DNA of 5,563 bases. Source: Succinivibrio sp. Lineage in GTDB: Bacteria; Pseudomonadota; Gammaproteobacteria; Enterobacterales; Succinivibrionaceae. A program made the position numbers and the translations under genes. Below, one piece after another: positions 1-5,220 of the stretch (positions within the stretch are counted from its first letter, which is position 1; each line of letters opens with the position of its first letter). The notes beneath the pieces are model-generated. The model had not been told where the DNA came from, ran no database searches, and saw nothing but the letters and a program-made list of their open reading frames with translations. The DNA is taken from the NCBI GenBank assembly GCA_017959135.1, contig JAGDBH010000180.1, positions 1 to 5,563 on the forward strand, in the 5' to 3' direction.

Positions 1-45
1 CAAAAGGAGTCAGCACTGTGAACCCTCTGAAGCTGAACAGTAATG

Positions 46-405
46 TCAGCAGTAGGAATGGGGGCGACTAAAAAGGTCATTTTTAGCAATTACTAAGAAA
101 ATAATTTTTTTATATTTCAATATATTATTTTTGAAAATTTTGCTAAAAAATGACTTTTTAGTCAGCCCCAGGAGGTCAACCTGTCTTATGCTTTCTATTG
201 CAGCCTTATAATTCTCAGGAATTGGAGCATGATTGTATACAACTCCGCCTTTGAAGGAAATTTCAGAATTTCCCTCCGAAGGATTAGGAGCTCTTTTTGG
301 ACCTAAATTCCCCTGTGTTTTTGCGGCATCATTGTTAATATCAATCTCATTCTCGATTACATTAGAAACATTAGAACCGCTGATTCTTCCAATTGGGTCT
401 GACAT
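46..405 (-). CDS. Putative type III secretion substrate, 3' end disrupted by an inverted-repeat element
   Basis: The frame encodes 119 residues starting at ATG 405-403, with GGAG 7 nt upstream. It follows the CesT-type chaperone gene by 18 nt, so the two are probably co-transcribed and the product is probably that chaperone's client. I do not recognise the family. The first 35 residues (MSDPIGRISGSN...) are rich in Ser, Asn, Asp and Ile with few large hydrophobics, and there is no Sec signal peptide; this fits an N-terminal type III secretion signal. Residues about 40-80 are hydrophilic and end in a helical-looking stretch (NYKAAIESIRQVDLL). From about residue 80 the frame enters the 112-bp inverted repeat at 59-170, turns Lys/Phe/Ile-rich and stops at TGA 48-46, so the last 40 residues are probably not original. 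Deleting exactly those 112 bp continues the frame as PTADITVQLQRVHSADSF to the window edge. The native gene is therefore likely longer and now frameshifted. The reading frame is well supported; the function is weakly supported. Confidence 0.55.
   Translation of the reverse strand: MSDPIGRISGSNVSNVIENEIDINNDAAKTQGNLGPKRAPNPSEGNSEISFKGGVVYNHAPIPENYKAAIESIRQVDLLGLTKKSFFSKIFKNNILKYKKIIFLVIAKNDLFSRPHSYC
59..170. repeat. 112-bp MITE-like imperfect inverted repeat
   Basis: The outer arms, 59-89 and 140-170, are reverse complements over 31 positions with few mismatches. Both read TGGGG, two variable bases, then GACTAAAAAG and TCATTTTTAGCAA with small homopolymer shifts. The 50-bp A/T core between them continues to pair (AAAATAAT on one side against ATTATTTT on the other), so almost the whole element could fold as one long hairpin. 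The right arm holds a smaller palindrome, TGACT-TTTT-AGTCA (151-164). It has no transposase gene, and its size and structure fit a miniature inverted-repeat element. A convincing target duplication is not visible; a short TCCT on both sides (minus strand) is the best candidate. It does not look like an intrinsic terminator, because the G/C pairs are at the base and no clean U-tract follows. Confidence 0.6.
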
Positions 406-423
406 ATTCCAGCTCCGAAATAT

Positions 424-891
424 TCACCCTACTATTATTGAATTCGTGTAGGTTGTACCGAAGCTTGAACCATAGTCATCTTCATGAATATCGTTGATTT
501 TAAAGACCGCAAAGCGAACTTCTTCAACAAAATTATGAAGTGCTTCAGCAAATGAGTTAACAGTAAGATTCCCGACTTCAAGCATCAGCTGAACAGTAAG
601 AGCATTATTATCTCCTGCAAGAGAAAAAGTAACACCCTTACTCTTGTTAAAGAGAAACTGACGGTGCATAACATCTTTTAAAACATCGTTTTCCCCGTCA
701 AAGTCTATATAACCAGCTTCCGAGAAAATCAGTAAAGAATCCTTAGACTCTATATAGCAGAAATTTAAGGAAGGCATCCAGTCGTACTTCAGACGCATCT
801 GACACATACCATCATCGCCAAGATCACCTTCTTCAACCTGAAGTTGTCTTAATGTTTCTGCAAAAATAAGCCTACACTGTTGAAGACTCAT
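424..891 (-). CDS. Type III secretion chaperone, CesT/Tir-chaperone-like
   Basis: A 155-residue acidic protein, close to the usual 130-160 residues of class I type III secretion chaperones, which dimerise in the cytoplasm, bind the N-terminal region of a secreted partner and keep it competent for export. The layout fits that fold: an N-terminal amphipathic helix (residues 2-20), strands around 29-40 and 42-62, a middle helix near 68-82 (DVLKDVMHRQFLFNKS), a strand pair near 86-106 (VTFSLAGDN, ALTVQLMLEVGN) and a final helix about 110-130 (SFAEALHNFVEEVRFAVFKI). The start at 891-889 has AGGAG 6 nt upstream (902-898). The partner-like gene begins 18 nt after its stop, the classic chaperone-then-client order. 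A TATAAT lies at 930-925 on the same strand. No other secretion-apparatus gene is in view. The family call comes from pattern and context, without an alignment; an unrelated small alpha/beta protein remains possible. Confidence 0.68.
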   Translation of the reverse strand: MSLQQCRLIFAETLRQLQVEEGDLGDDGMCQMRLKYDWMPSLNFCYIESKDSLLIFSEAGYIDFDGENDVLKDVMHRQFLFNKSKGVTFSLAGDNNALTVQLMLEVGNLTVNSFAEALHNFVEEVRFAVFKINDIHEDDYGSSFGTTYTNSIIVG

Positions 892-924
892 AAACTACTC
901 CTAAACACAAGGGATTTCGTTTTT

Positions 925-930
925 ATTATA
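925..930 (-). promoter_or_regulatory. Candidate -10 box of the chaperone operon
   Basis: On the minus strand the sequence is a perfect TATAAT, 33 nt before the chaperone ATG. It would give a short leader of about 27 nt carrying the AGGAG. No good TTGACA-like -35 lies 16-18 nt upstream; that place is occupied by the perfect dyad at 933-955, which suggests regulator-dependent transcription. The region is AT-rich, so a chance TATAAT is possible. Confidence 0.45.
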
Positions 931-932
931 TG

Positions 933-955
933 AAGAAATAAGTTTCTTATTTCTT
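933..955. promoter_or_regulatory. Perfect 10-bp dyad, operator-like, overlapping the -35 zone
   Basis: The arms AAGAAATAAG and CTTATTTCTT are perfect reverse complements separated by TTT. The dyad starts 2 bp upstream of the candidate -10 box of the chaperone operon, where a regulator could activate or block RNA polymerase. No T-tract follows on the minus strand, so a terminator is unlikely. The binding protein is unknown. Confidence 0.4.
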
Positions 956-1062
956 TTAGCCTTCATGTTTAGAAGAAAATGTGATAACAATAAACAAAAT
1001 AGAATCATCTTTTATTCCTTCCCTTCCTCGATAATAATCTAGACTTATTTCTAAACTCAGAT

Positions 1063-1083
1063 AAATCATGATTACCATGATTT
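1063..1083. promoter_or_regulatory. Operator-like dyad AAATCATG-N5-CATGATTT
   Basis: A perfect 8-bp inverted repeat with a 5-nt centre (ATTAC), 21 bp overall, is the size and shape of a site for a dimeric helix-turn-helix regulator. It lies about 170 bp upstream of the chaperone start, far for a repressor but possible for an activator. Chance occurrence in AT-rich DNA is not excluded. Confidence 0.3.
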
Positions 1084-1345
1084 GCCTGTATTAAAAAATT
1101 ACTACCGATAGAGTTGCTACTGTTAATCAAATCAAGTCAACCTTTACTGATTAACTTTTCTACAAGTATAGCTTAATTTTTGTATGTTGTAATGTATCTA
1201 CATTAGATAATCATATCTTTTGATCAAACCTGCAGATCAAGTCACATTTTTCATGTACTTTTAGAGCTACAAGCATTTGCTTGCAAAAATTAAAGCAAAA
1301 GGTGAGGATAAAATGAGAATTGAAAATAGAAAGGACAGAAGAATC

Positions 1346-1369
1346 AAAAAACGCCCCGAAGGGCGCTTT
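1346..1369 (-). terminator. Intrinsic terminator of the thrS-infC-rpmI-rplT operon
   Basis: In the minus-strand transcript the sequence reads GCGCCC-UUCG-GGGCGU followed by a run of U. It is a 6-bp stem closed by the very stable C(UUCG)G tetraloop, about 63 nt after the rplT stop. Two weaker hairpins, AAGCT-GAA-AGCTT and CTCAA-ATC-TTGAG, lie between the stop codon and this terminator. Confidence 0.92.
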
Positions 1370-1428
1370 AGATAATCCTGAGCTAAAACTTAACTCAAGA
1401 TTTGAGATTTTATACAGAAGCTTTCAGC

Positions 1429-1788
1429 TTATGCATTTAAAGCAGCTTTTGCCTGCTCAGCAATAGCCTGGAATGCTACCTTGTCATTGATTGCAAGATC
1501 TGAAAGAACCTTACGATCGATTTCAATGTTAGCCTTCTTTAAGCCATTGATTAACTGGCTGTAGCTTAAGTCATGCTGACGAGCAGCAGCATTGATACGA
1601 ACGATCCAAAGAGCACGGAACTGGCGCTTCTTCTGACGACGATCGCGATATGCATACTGACCAGCCTTGGTTACAGCCTGAACAGCAACACGGTAAGTAC
1701 GGCTTCTTGCACCGTAATAACCTTTAGCAGCCTTTAAAACCTTCTTGTGACGAGCATGTGCGGTAACACCACGTTTTACTCTAGCCAT
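1429..1788 (-). CDS. rplT: 50S ribosomal protein L20
   Basis: A 119-residue, very basic protein (E. coli L20 is 118) that binds 23S rRNA early and is needed for assembly of the large subunit. The N-terminal extension that threads into rRNA is present ([19 protein letters not shown], then [14 protein letters not shown]). The globular part carries the typical [22 protein letters not shown] segment and the C-terminal [13 protein letters not shown] helix. In enterobacteria L20 also represses translation of rpmI and its own gene by binding an mRNA site upstream of rpmI. The gene is last in the operon: it begins 17 nt after the rpmI stop, with GGAGG 9 nt before the ATG, and is followed by a strong terminator. 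The short gap suggests translational coupling to rpmI. Nothing in the sequence is unusual. Confidence 0.98.
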   Translation of the reverse strand: MARVKRGVTAHARHKKVLKAAKGYYGARSRTYRVAVQAVTKAGQYAYRDRRQKKRQFRALWIVRINAAARQHDLSYSQLINGLKKANIEIDRKVLSDLAINDKVAFQAIAEQAKAALNA

Positions 1789-1805
1789 TTGTCAAATCCT
1801 CCAAC

Positions 1806-2018
1806 TTATGCGTATGGTAACTGACGTGCAATTGCGCGTAGGTTACAAGTCTTTACACAAACCATGTTGCGTAGCTGACGCTTACGCTTTGAGGTTTTCT
1901 TAGTTAGGATATGACGTAAGTTCTGGTGACGGCACTTGTAGTGACCACTACCAGTCTTCTTGAAGCGCTTTGCAACGCCTCTATCGGTCTTCATCTTGAC
2001 CTTGACTTTACCAGCCAT
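1806..2018 (-). CDS. rpmI: 50S ribosomal protein L35
   Basis: A 70-residue basic protein of the large ribosomal subunit (E. coli L35 is 65). The family core is clear: [18 protein letters not shown], then [18 protein letters not shown], and the C-terminal LPYA also seen in E. coli. The N-terminus ([11 protein letters not shown]) is about five residues longer than the usual MPKMKT-like start. I keep the start at 2018 because GGAG lies 6 nt upstream of that ATG, while the internal Met9 has no comparable ribosome binding site. The gene follows infC after 73 nt. That gap can fold into a two-part hairpin at 2055-2090 and is where L20 feedback acts in enterobacteria. The 17-nt gap to rplT suggests the two are translated together. 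Confidence 0.97.
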   Translation of the reverse strand: MAGKVKVKMKTDRGVAKRFKKTGSGHYKCRHQNLRHILTKKTSKRKRQLRNMVCVKTCNLRAIARQLPYA

Positions 2019-2054
2019 TGTATACTCCGCATTATTGCATATTAATAAACACGA

Positions 2055-2090
2055 TACAGGAGCCTATTACTAGGACTTTGTAACCCTGTA
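2055..2090 (-). promoter_or_regulatory. Candidate L20-responsive structure in the infC-rpmI gap
   Basis: On the mRNA strand UACAGG (2090-2085) pairs perfectly with CCUGUA (2060-2055). Nested inside is CCUA-GUAA-UAGG (2074-2063), a 4-bp stem with a GNRA-type tetraloop. The result is an outer stem, an asymmetric internal loop (10 nt and 2 nt) and an inner stem. In E. coli, L20 represses rpmI-rplT translation through mRNA structures in this intergenic region that imitate its 23S rRNA site. Location and irregular-stem shape fit that role; the L20 link is inference. Confidence 0.4.
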
Positions 2091-2091
2091 A

Positions 2092-2634
2092 CTATTTCTT
2101 TTTAGGGGCTAAAACCATAGTTGCCTGTCTACCTTCAACACGTGAAGCAGACTCAACACTGGCAATACCTCTATCTTCGCATAGATCTTTCTCTACACGC
2201 TTGAGAACATCTAAACCTAAGGACTGATGAGCCATTTCGCGACCGCGATAGCGCAGAGTTACCTTAGCCTTATTGCCCTCTTCTAAGAAGCGAATTAGGT
2301 TGCGTAGTTTAACCTGATAATCCGCTTCATCTGTTCCAGGACGGAATTTGATTTCCTTAACCTGAACAACCTTTTGTTTCTTACTCTTCTGATCTTTACT
2401 CTTCTGATAAAGATACTTGCCATACTCGATGAGTTTGCATACAGGCGGTTCAGCATTAGGACTGATCTCAACAAGATCAATACCCTGTTCCTGAGCCATC
2501 TTTAATGCATCGGCTGTAGGCATAACACCCAACAGCTCATTGTCAGCATCTAAAACACGCACTTCACGACATCTAATGTCACTGTTAATCCGGTTCTTCT
2601 GTAAAGTCTTACCGGTTTTTCTGTTGTTGTTTAT
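2092..2634 (-). CDS. infC: Translation initiation factor IF-3, AUA start
   Basis: IF-3 binds the 30S subunit, prevents subunit rejoining and checks the start codon and initiator tRNA. The best start is ATA at 2634-2632, giving 180 residues, the same as E. coli. AGGAG (2647-2643) lies 8 nt upstream, and this start keeps the N-terminal segment [20 protein letters not shown], which matches the conserved RIN..IR..EVR motif. The first conventional start in frame is GTG at 2562, which would remove 24 residues including most of that motif and has no ribosome binding site. Upstream of ATA the frame reaches a stop with no ATG, GTG or TTG. The N-domain runs to about residue 80, the lysine-rich linker ([11 protein letters not shown]) follows, and the C-domain holds [20 protein letters not shown] and [13 protein letters not shown]. 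The gene begins 49 nt after the thrS stop. AUU is the usual infC start and allows IF-3 to repress itself; AUA is expected to behave similarly. Confidence 0.95.
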   Translation of the reverse strand: MNNNRKTGKTLQKNRINSDIRCREVRVLDADNELLGVMPTADALKMAQEQGIDLVEISPNAEPPVCKLIEYGKYLYQKSKDQKSKKQKVVQVKEIKFRPGTDEADYQVKLRNLIRFLEEGNKAKVTLRYRGREMAHQSLGLDVLKRVEKDLCEDRGIASVESASRVEGRQATMVLAPKKK

Positions 2635-2683
2635 AGCAAGTACTCCTAAATAAGTTTAAGACCACGACTAAGAAACGAATCTC

Positions 2684-4654
2684 TTAATCAGCTTGAGCAG
2701 CTTTTCTTGATTTTTCAATCTCTACGTCTGCATCAGGCATATTTTTGCGCTGTATGATATCTGATTTTACAAGATTGATCAAGTCCTCAATTGACATAGA
2801 TCCTAAATCTGCACCTTTTCTGGTACGTACAGCAACTTTACCCTGCTCTGCTTCCCTTGCGCCGCAGACTACAAGGTAAGGTACATGCATTAAGGTATGT
2901 TCACGGATCTTAAAGCCAATCTTGTCGTTACGTAAATCAGACTTAGCACGTAAGCCAGCTTCGTCAAGCTTTCTTACTACATCCTTAGCGTAATCAGCCT
3001 GGTCATCAGTAATTGACATTACTACAGCCTGACATGGTGACAGCCATGTTGGGAATGAACCTGCGTATTCCTCAGTTAGAATACCGATGAAACGCTCTAG
3101 AGAACCTAACATAGCTCTGTGAATCATAACAGGAACGTGCTCCTGATTATCCTCACCGATATATGCAGCACCTAGTCTTGCAGGTAATGAGAAGTCAAGC
3201 TGAACGGTACCACACTGCCATGCTCTGTCTAATGAGTCATGTAGAGTGAACTCGATCTTAGGACCATAGAATGCACCTTCACCTGGCTGTAATTCATACT
3301 CTAGGTGGTTTGCCTCTAAAGCCTTGATCAGATCGCTTTCAGCACGGTCCCAGATTTCATCTGAACCGATACGCTTCTCTGGACGGGTAGATAACTTGAT
3401 ATCAACATTATGGAAGTTGAATACGTCATATACCTCATAAACCATACGGATACAATCTGATACAACATCAAGAATCTGGCTGTCGGTACAGAAAATATGA
3501 GCATCATCCTGCTCGAAGCCTCTTACACGAAGCAGACCATGTAGAGAGCCTGATGGCTCGTTACGGTGATCCTTACCAAACTCAGCCATTCTGATTGGAA
3601 GATCACGGTAAGAACGTGTACGTGAATTGAAGATCTGAATTGCACCTGGGCAGTTCATTGGCTTAATTGCGTAATCTCTGTTCTCTGACTTGGTGGTAAA
3701 CATGTTCTCAGCATATTTATCCCAGTGACCAGAACGCTCCCATAGAACACGATCCATGATCTGTGGGGTGTTAACTTCGATGTACTGATACTTGTGAAGC
3801 ATCTCTCTCATGAAGTTTTCTACGATACGGTAGATGGTCCAACCATCATTGTGCCAGAATACAAGACCAGGAGCTTCCTGCTGGAAGTGGAACAGGTCAA
3901 GTTTCTTGCCTAGTACACGATGGTCACGCTTTGCAGCTTCTTCACGACGCTGAATGTATAACTTTAATTCTTCCTTTGAAGCAAATGCGCAGCCATATAT
4001 ACGCTGTAGCATCTTGTTCTTAGAATCACCGCGCCAGTAAGCACCAGCAAAATGAGTTAGCTTGAAGTGCTGGCAGAAGCCCATGTGAGGAACATGAGGG
4101 CCGCGGCACATATCAATGTACTCATTGTGGTGGTAAAGACCGATAGACTTATCTGACTTATCGATGTTCTCTTCAAGGATCAGTTTCTTATATGGCTCAT
4201 TACGAGACTCAAAGGTATCATAGGCTTTCTGCCAGTCTACAACTTCCTTGATAACCTGATAATCAGTCTTAGCAAGCTCGTGCATTCTTGCATCTAAAGC
4301 TTCAAGATCTTCAGCAGTCAGCTTATGGTCGATATCAACATCATAGTAGAAACCGTTGTCGATAACAGGACCGATAGCCATCTGAGTGTTAGGCCAAAGC
4401 TGCTTGATGGCGTGACCTAAAAGGTGAGCGCATGAATGACGGATAATCTCAATACCCTCTTTATCCTTTGGGGTAATGATTGATACAGTTGCGTCATTTT
4501 CGATTAAATCACATGCGTCATGTAACTCGCCGTCAATCTTTCCTGCAACACAGTTACGTGCTAAACCAGGACCGATGCTTGAAGCTAATTCGTAAATTGA
4601 GATTGGCTTATCAAACTCTTTGATATCGCCGTTAGGAAGTGTAATTTTTGGCAT
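2684..4654 (-). CDS. thrS: Threonyl-tRNA synthetase
   Basis: A 656-residue class II synthetase that charges tRNA-Thr (E. coli ThrRS is 642). In order: a TGS-like domain (residues 1-62); the editing domain, with H73 and H77 in HSCAHLLGH and C183/H187 in DMCRGPH, which together clear mischarged Ser-tRNA; and the catalytic core from about 250. The core contains zinc ligands C335 (KPMNCPGA), H386 (DDAHIF) and H512 (VMIHRAML), motif 2 around R364 ([20 protein letters not shown]) and motif 3 with R521 ([12 protein letters not shown]). The anticodon-binding domain fills about 535-635 (FPTWLSPCQ to [10 protein letters not shown]). The C-terminus has some 14 extra charged residues ([19 protein letters not shown]). 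It is first in the operon with infC, rpmI and rplT. The start has GAGG 8 nt upstream, and an anticodon-like hairpin sits immediately before that GAGG. All catalytic and editing residues I can check are present. Confidence 0.98.
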   Translation of the reverse strand: MPKITLPNGDIKEFDKPISIYELASSIGPGLARNCVAGKIDGELHDACDLIENDATVSIITPKDKEGIEIIRHSCAHLLGHAIKQLWPNTQMAIGPVIDNGFYYDVDIDHKLTAEDLEALDARMHELAKTDYQVIKEVVDWQKAYDTFESRNEPYKKLILEENIDKSDKSIGLYHHNEYIDMCRGPHVPHMGFCQHFKLTHFAGAYWRGDSKNKMLQRIYGCAFASKEELKLYIQRREEAAKRDHRVLGKKLDLFHFQQEAPGLVFWHNDGWTIYRIVENFMREMLHKYQYIEVNTPQIMDRVLWERSGHWDKYAENMFTTKSENRDYAIKPMNCPGAIQIFNSRTRSYRDLPIRMAEFGKDHRNEPSGSLHGLLRVRGFEQDDAHIFCTDSQILDVVSDCIRMVYEVYDVFNFHNVDIKLSTRPEKRIGSDEIWDRAESDLIKALEANHLEYELQPGEGAFYGPKIEFTLHDSLDRAWQCGTVQLDFSLPARLGAAYIGEDNQEHVPVMIHRAMLGSLERFIGILTEEYAGSFPTWLSPCQAVVMSITDDQADYAKDVVRKLDEAGLRAKSDLRNDKIGFKIREHTLMHVPYLVVCGAREAEQGKVAVRTRKGADLGSMSIEDLINLVKSDIIQRKNMPDADVEIEKSRKAAQAD

Positions 4655-4662
4655 TTTCTAAA

Positions 4663-4683
4663 CCTCGATGCATACCCTGCATC
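4663..4683 (-). promoter_or_regulatory. Candidate ThrRS autoregulatory operator: tRNA-Thr anticodon-arm mimic
   Basis: In the thrS leader GAUGC (4683-4679) pairs perfectly with GCAUC (4671-4667) around the 7-nt loop AGGGUAU (4678-4672). Read as an anticodon loop, positions 34-36 are GGU, a threonine anticodon, followed by A at position 37 as in tRNA-Thr. The Shine-Dalgarno GAGG (4666-4663) abuts the stem. In E. coli, ThrRS binds an anticodon-like hairpin just upstream of the thrS ribosome binding site and blocks translation; this structure has the same place and shape. Position 33 is G rather than U. Structure is visible; function is inferred. Confidence 0.6.
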
Positions 4684-4729
4684 TCTAGGCTCCATATAAT
4701 AAAAAAAAGAAATTGTCCCCTATGACTAT

Positions 4730-4749
4730 CCTTGCACCACTCGACAAGG
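4730..4749 (-). promoter_or_regulatory. Second hairpin in the thrS leader
   Basis: On the mRNA strand CCUUG (4749-4745) pairs with CAAGG (4734-4730) around a 10-nt loop. It is separated from the anticodon-like hairpin by about 46 nt of mostly unpaired, U-rich leader. The E. coli thrS operator also has an upstream hairpin and a single-stranded linker before the anticodon-like arm, so the layout is comparable. The upstream arm can pair instead as the palindrome CAAGGCCTTG, so the fold is uncertain. Confidence 0.35.
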
Positions 4750-4775
4750 CCTTGCATAGAGCAACGAACAGACAG

Positions 4776-4781
4776 ATTATA
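4776..4781 (-). promoter_or_regulatory. -10 box of the thrS operon promoter
   Basis: On the minus strand this is a perfect TATAAT, which would start transcription near 4769 and give a leader of about 115 nt before thrS, long enough for both leader hairpins. The -35 region is poor (no TTGACA-like hexamer at 16-18 nt). It is divergent from the tRNA-Val promoter, whose -35 lies about 50 bp away. Confidence 0.6.
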
Positions 4782-4831
4782 CTCTTATTTTCGACTTATA
4801 TCGCATTTAAAAAATATTATTCACGAAGTAC

Positions 4832-4859
4832 TTGATAAGTTTGAATTTATTGCTATAAT
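4832..4859 (+). promoter_or_regulatory. Promoter of the tRNA-Val gene
   Basis: TTGATA (4832-4837) and a perfect TATAAT (4854-4859) are 16 nt apart. The -10 box is preceded by TGC, an extended -10 motif. Transcription should start near 4866, about 8 nt before the mature tRNA. Position, spacing and hexamers together make this the clearest promoter in the window. Confidence 0.85.
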
Positions 4860-4873
4860 GTGAACCACTTTTT

Positions 4874-4951
4874 GCGTCGTTAGCTCAGCTTGGTTAGAGC
4901 ATCACCTTGACATGGTGGGGGTCGGTGGTTCGAGTCCACTACGACGCACCA
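4874..4951 (+). tRNA. tRNA-Val (anticodon GAC), CCA encoded
   Basis: A complete cloverleaf reads valine codons GUC and GUU. The 7-bp acceptor stem GCGTCGT/ACGACGC pairs perfectly (4874-4880 with 4941-4947), followed by discriminator A and an encoded CCA. The D-stem is GCTC/GAGC with a 10-nt loop containing GG. The anticodon stem TCACC/GGTGG has one T-G pair and holds the loop TTGACAT, giving anticodon GAC with U33 and A37. The variable loop is GGGTC, and the T-arm is GGTGG-TTCGAGT-CCACT. The body closely resembles E. coli tRNA-Val(GAC). It is a single-gene unit with its own promoter and terminator, divergent from thrS. Its 3' end could serve as an integration site, but no repeat of it appears elsewhere in the window. 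Confidence 0.97.
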
Positions 4952-4957
4952 TCTAAG

Positions 4958-4984
4958 AAGGCAACCTATGGTTGCTTTTTTTTT
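4958..4984 (+). terminator. Intrinsic terminator of the tRNA-Val gene
   Basis: GCAACC-TAT-GGTTGC is a perfect 6-bp hairpin that can be extended at its base by a G-T and two A-T pairs. It is followed by nine T (4976-4984) and begins 7 nt after the tRNA CCA. It should separate tRNA transcription from the downstream ATPase gene. Confidence 0.92.
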
Positions 4985-5105
4985 ATTCTATTTCTACTTC
5001 CCCTCTTTCAAACTACCAGCAGAAATCGTAGATCTGGCTTTATTAAGTTGAGGCAAAATACTTTGCGTTTTAATCACATTATTTATATTACATACTACAT
5101 TGTCG

Positions 5106-5197
5106 TTACATTTCGTCAGTAAAAATGTAATTTCTTTATTACATTCGTCAGTAAAAATGTAATCTCTTCATAATATTCGTCTCCAAAAATGTATTAT
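5106..5197. repeat. Three tandem dyad repeats, 32-bp period, upstream of the ATPase gene
   Basis: The hexamer CGTCAG/CGTCAG/CGTCTC recurs at 5114, 5146 and 5178, exactly 32 bp apart. Copies 1 (5106-5131) and 2 (5139-5163) are nearly identical: TTACATT, CGTCAGTA, then AAAATGTAA. Each copy is also an inverted repeat, with TTACAT pairing ATGTAA across the centre. Copy 3 (5170-5197) has diverged but keeps pairing with different bases (ATAATA against TATTAT). Degenerate TTACAT-like half sites continue leftwards (near 5088 and 5095). The last copy ends 10 bp before the Shine-Dalgarno of the ATPase gene, so the array is either a multi-site operator or, if transcribed, three leader hairpins. The regular spacing, about three helical turns, favours cooperative protein binding. 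Confidence 0.7.
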
Positions 5198-5220
5198 TAT
5201 AAATATAGGAGGTAAATAAA

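Larger units (their letters stand above)
892..1345. other. AT-rich intergenic spacer with several dyads
   Basis: No convincing gene is visible in these 454 bp. The left end holds the ribosome binding site, the TATAAT and the 10-bp dyad of the chaperone operon. Further right are three more perfect inverted repeats: AAATCATG/CATGATTT with a 5-nt gap (1063-1083), GTTAATCA/TGATTAAC with an 18-nt gap (1122-1155), and CAAGCA/TGCTTG with a 2-nt gap (1270-1283). The nonamer ATCAAGTCA occurs twice in the same orientation (from 1131 and from about 1236). The spacer separates an accessory secretion locus from a core translation operon and could contain regulator sites for the former. Confidence 0.5.

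Noticed and set aside
59..170. The long inverted repeat as a normal transcription terminator
   Set aside because: Its arms are A/T-rich with G/C pairs only at the base, it has no U-tract directly after the stem, and it lies within an open frame.
233..451. Plus-strand open frame of 72 codons
   Set aside because: It lies opposite the chaperone-partner gene, has no good ribosome binding site and reads as the antisense of a better supported frame.
1313..1375. A 20-codon plus-strand frame (MRIENRKDRRIKKRPEGRFR) with GAGG 5 nt upstream of its ATG
   Set aside because: Its last third is simply the reverse strand of the rplT terminator, it has no clear promoter, and basic peptides of this kind arise by chance there.
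2295..2480. Second minus-strand frame of 61 codons inside infC
   Set aside because: It is an out-of-frame shadow of IF-3, which is conserved over its whole length.
4874..4984. tRNA-Val 3' end as an attachment site of a genomic island starting with the ATPase
   Set aside because: No second copy of the tRNA end and no integrase gene are in the window, so nothing supports integration here.
4907..5122. Plus-strand open frame of 71 codons starting inside the tRNA
   Set aside because: The start is in the anticodon arm of tRNA-Val and the frame runs through its terminator.
5106..5197. The triple repeat as a CRISPR array
   Set aside because: The 25-26-bp repeats are separated by only 6-7 bp, so there is no room for spacers, and the copies are unequal.
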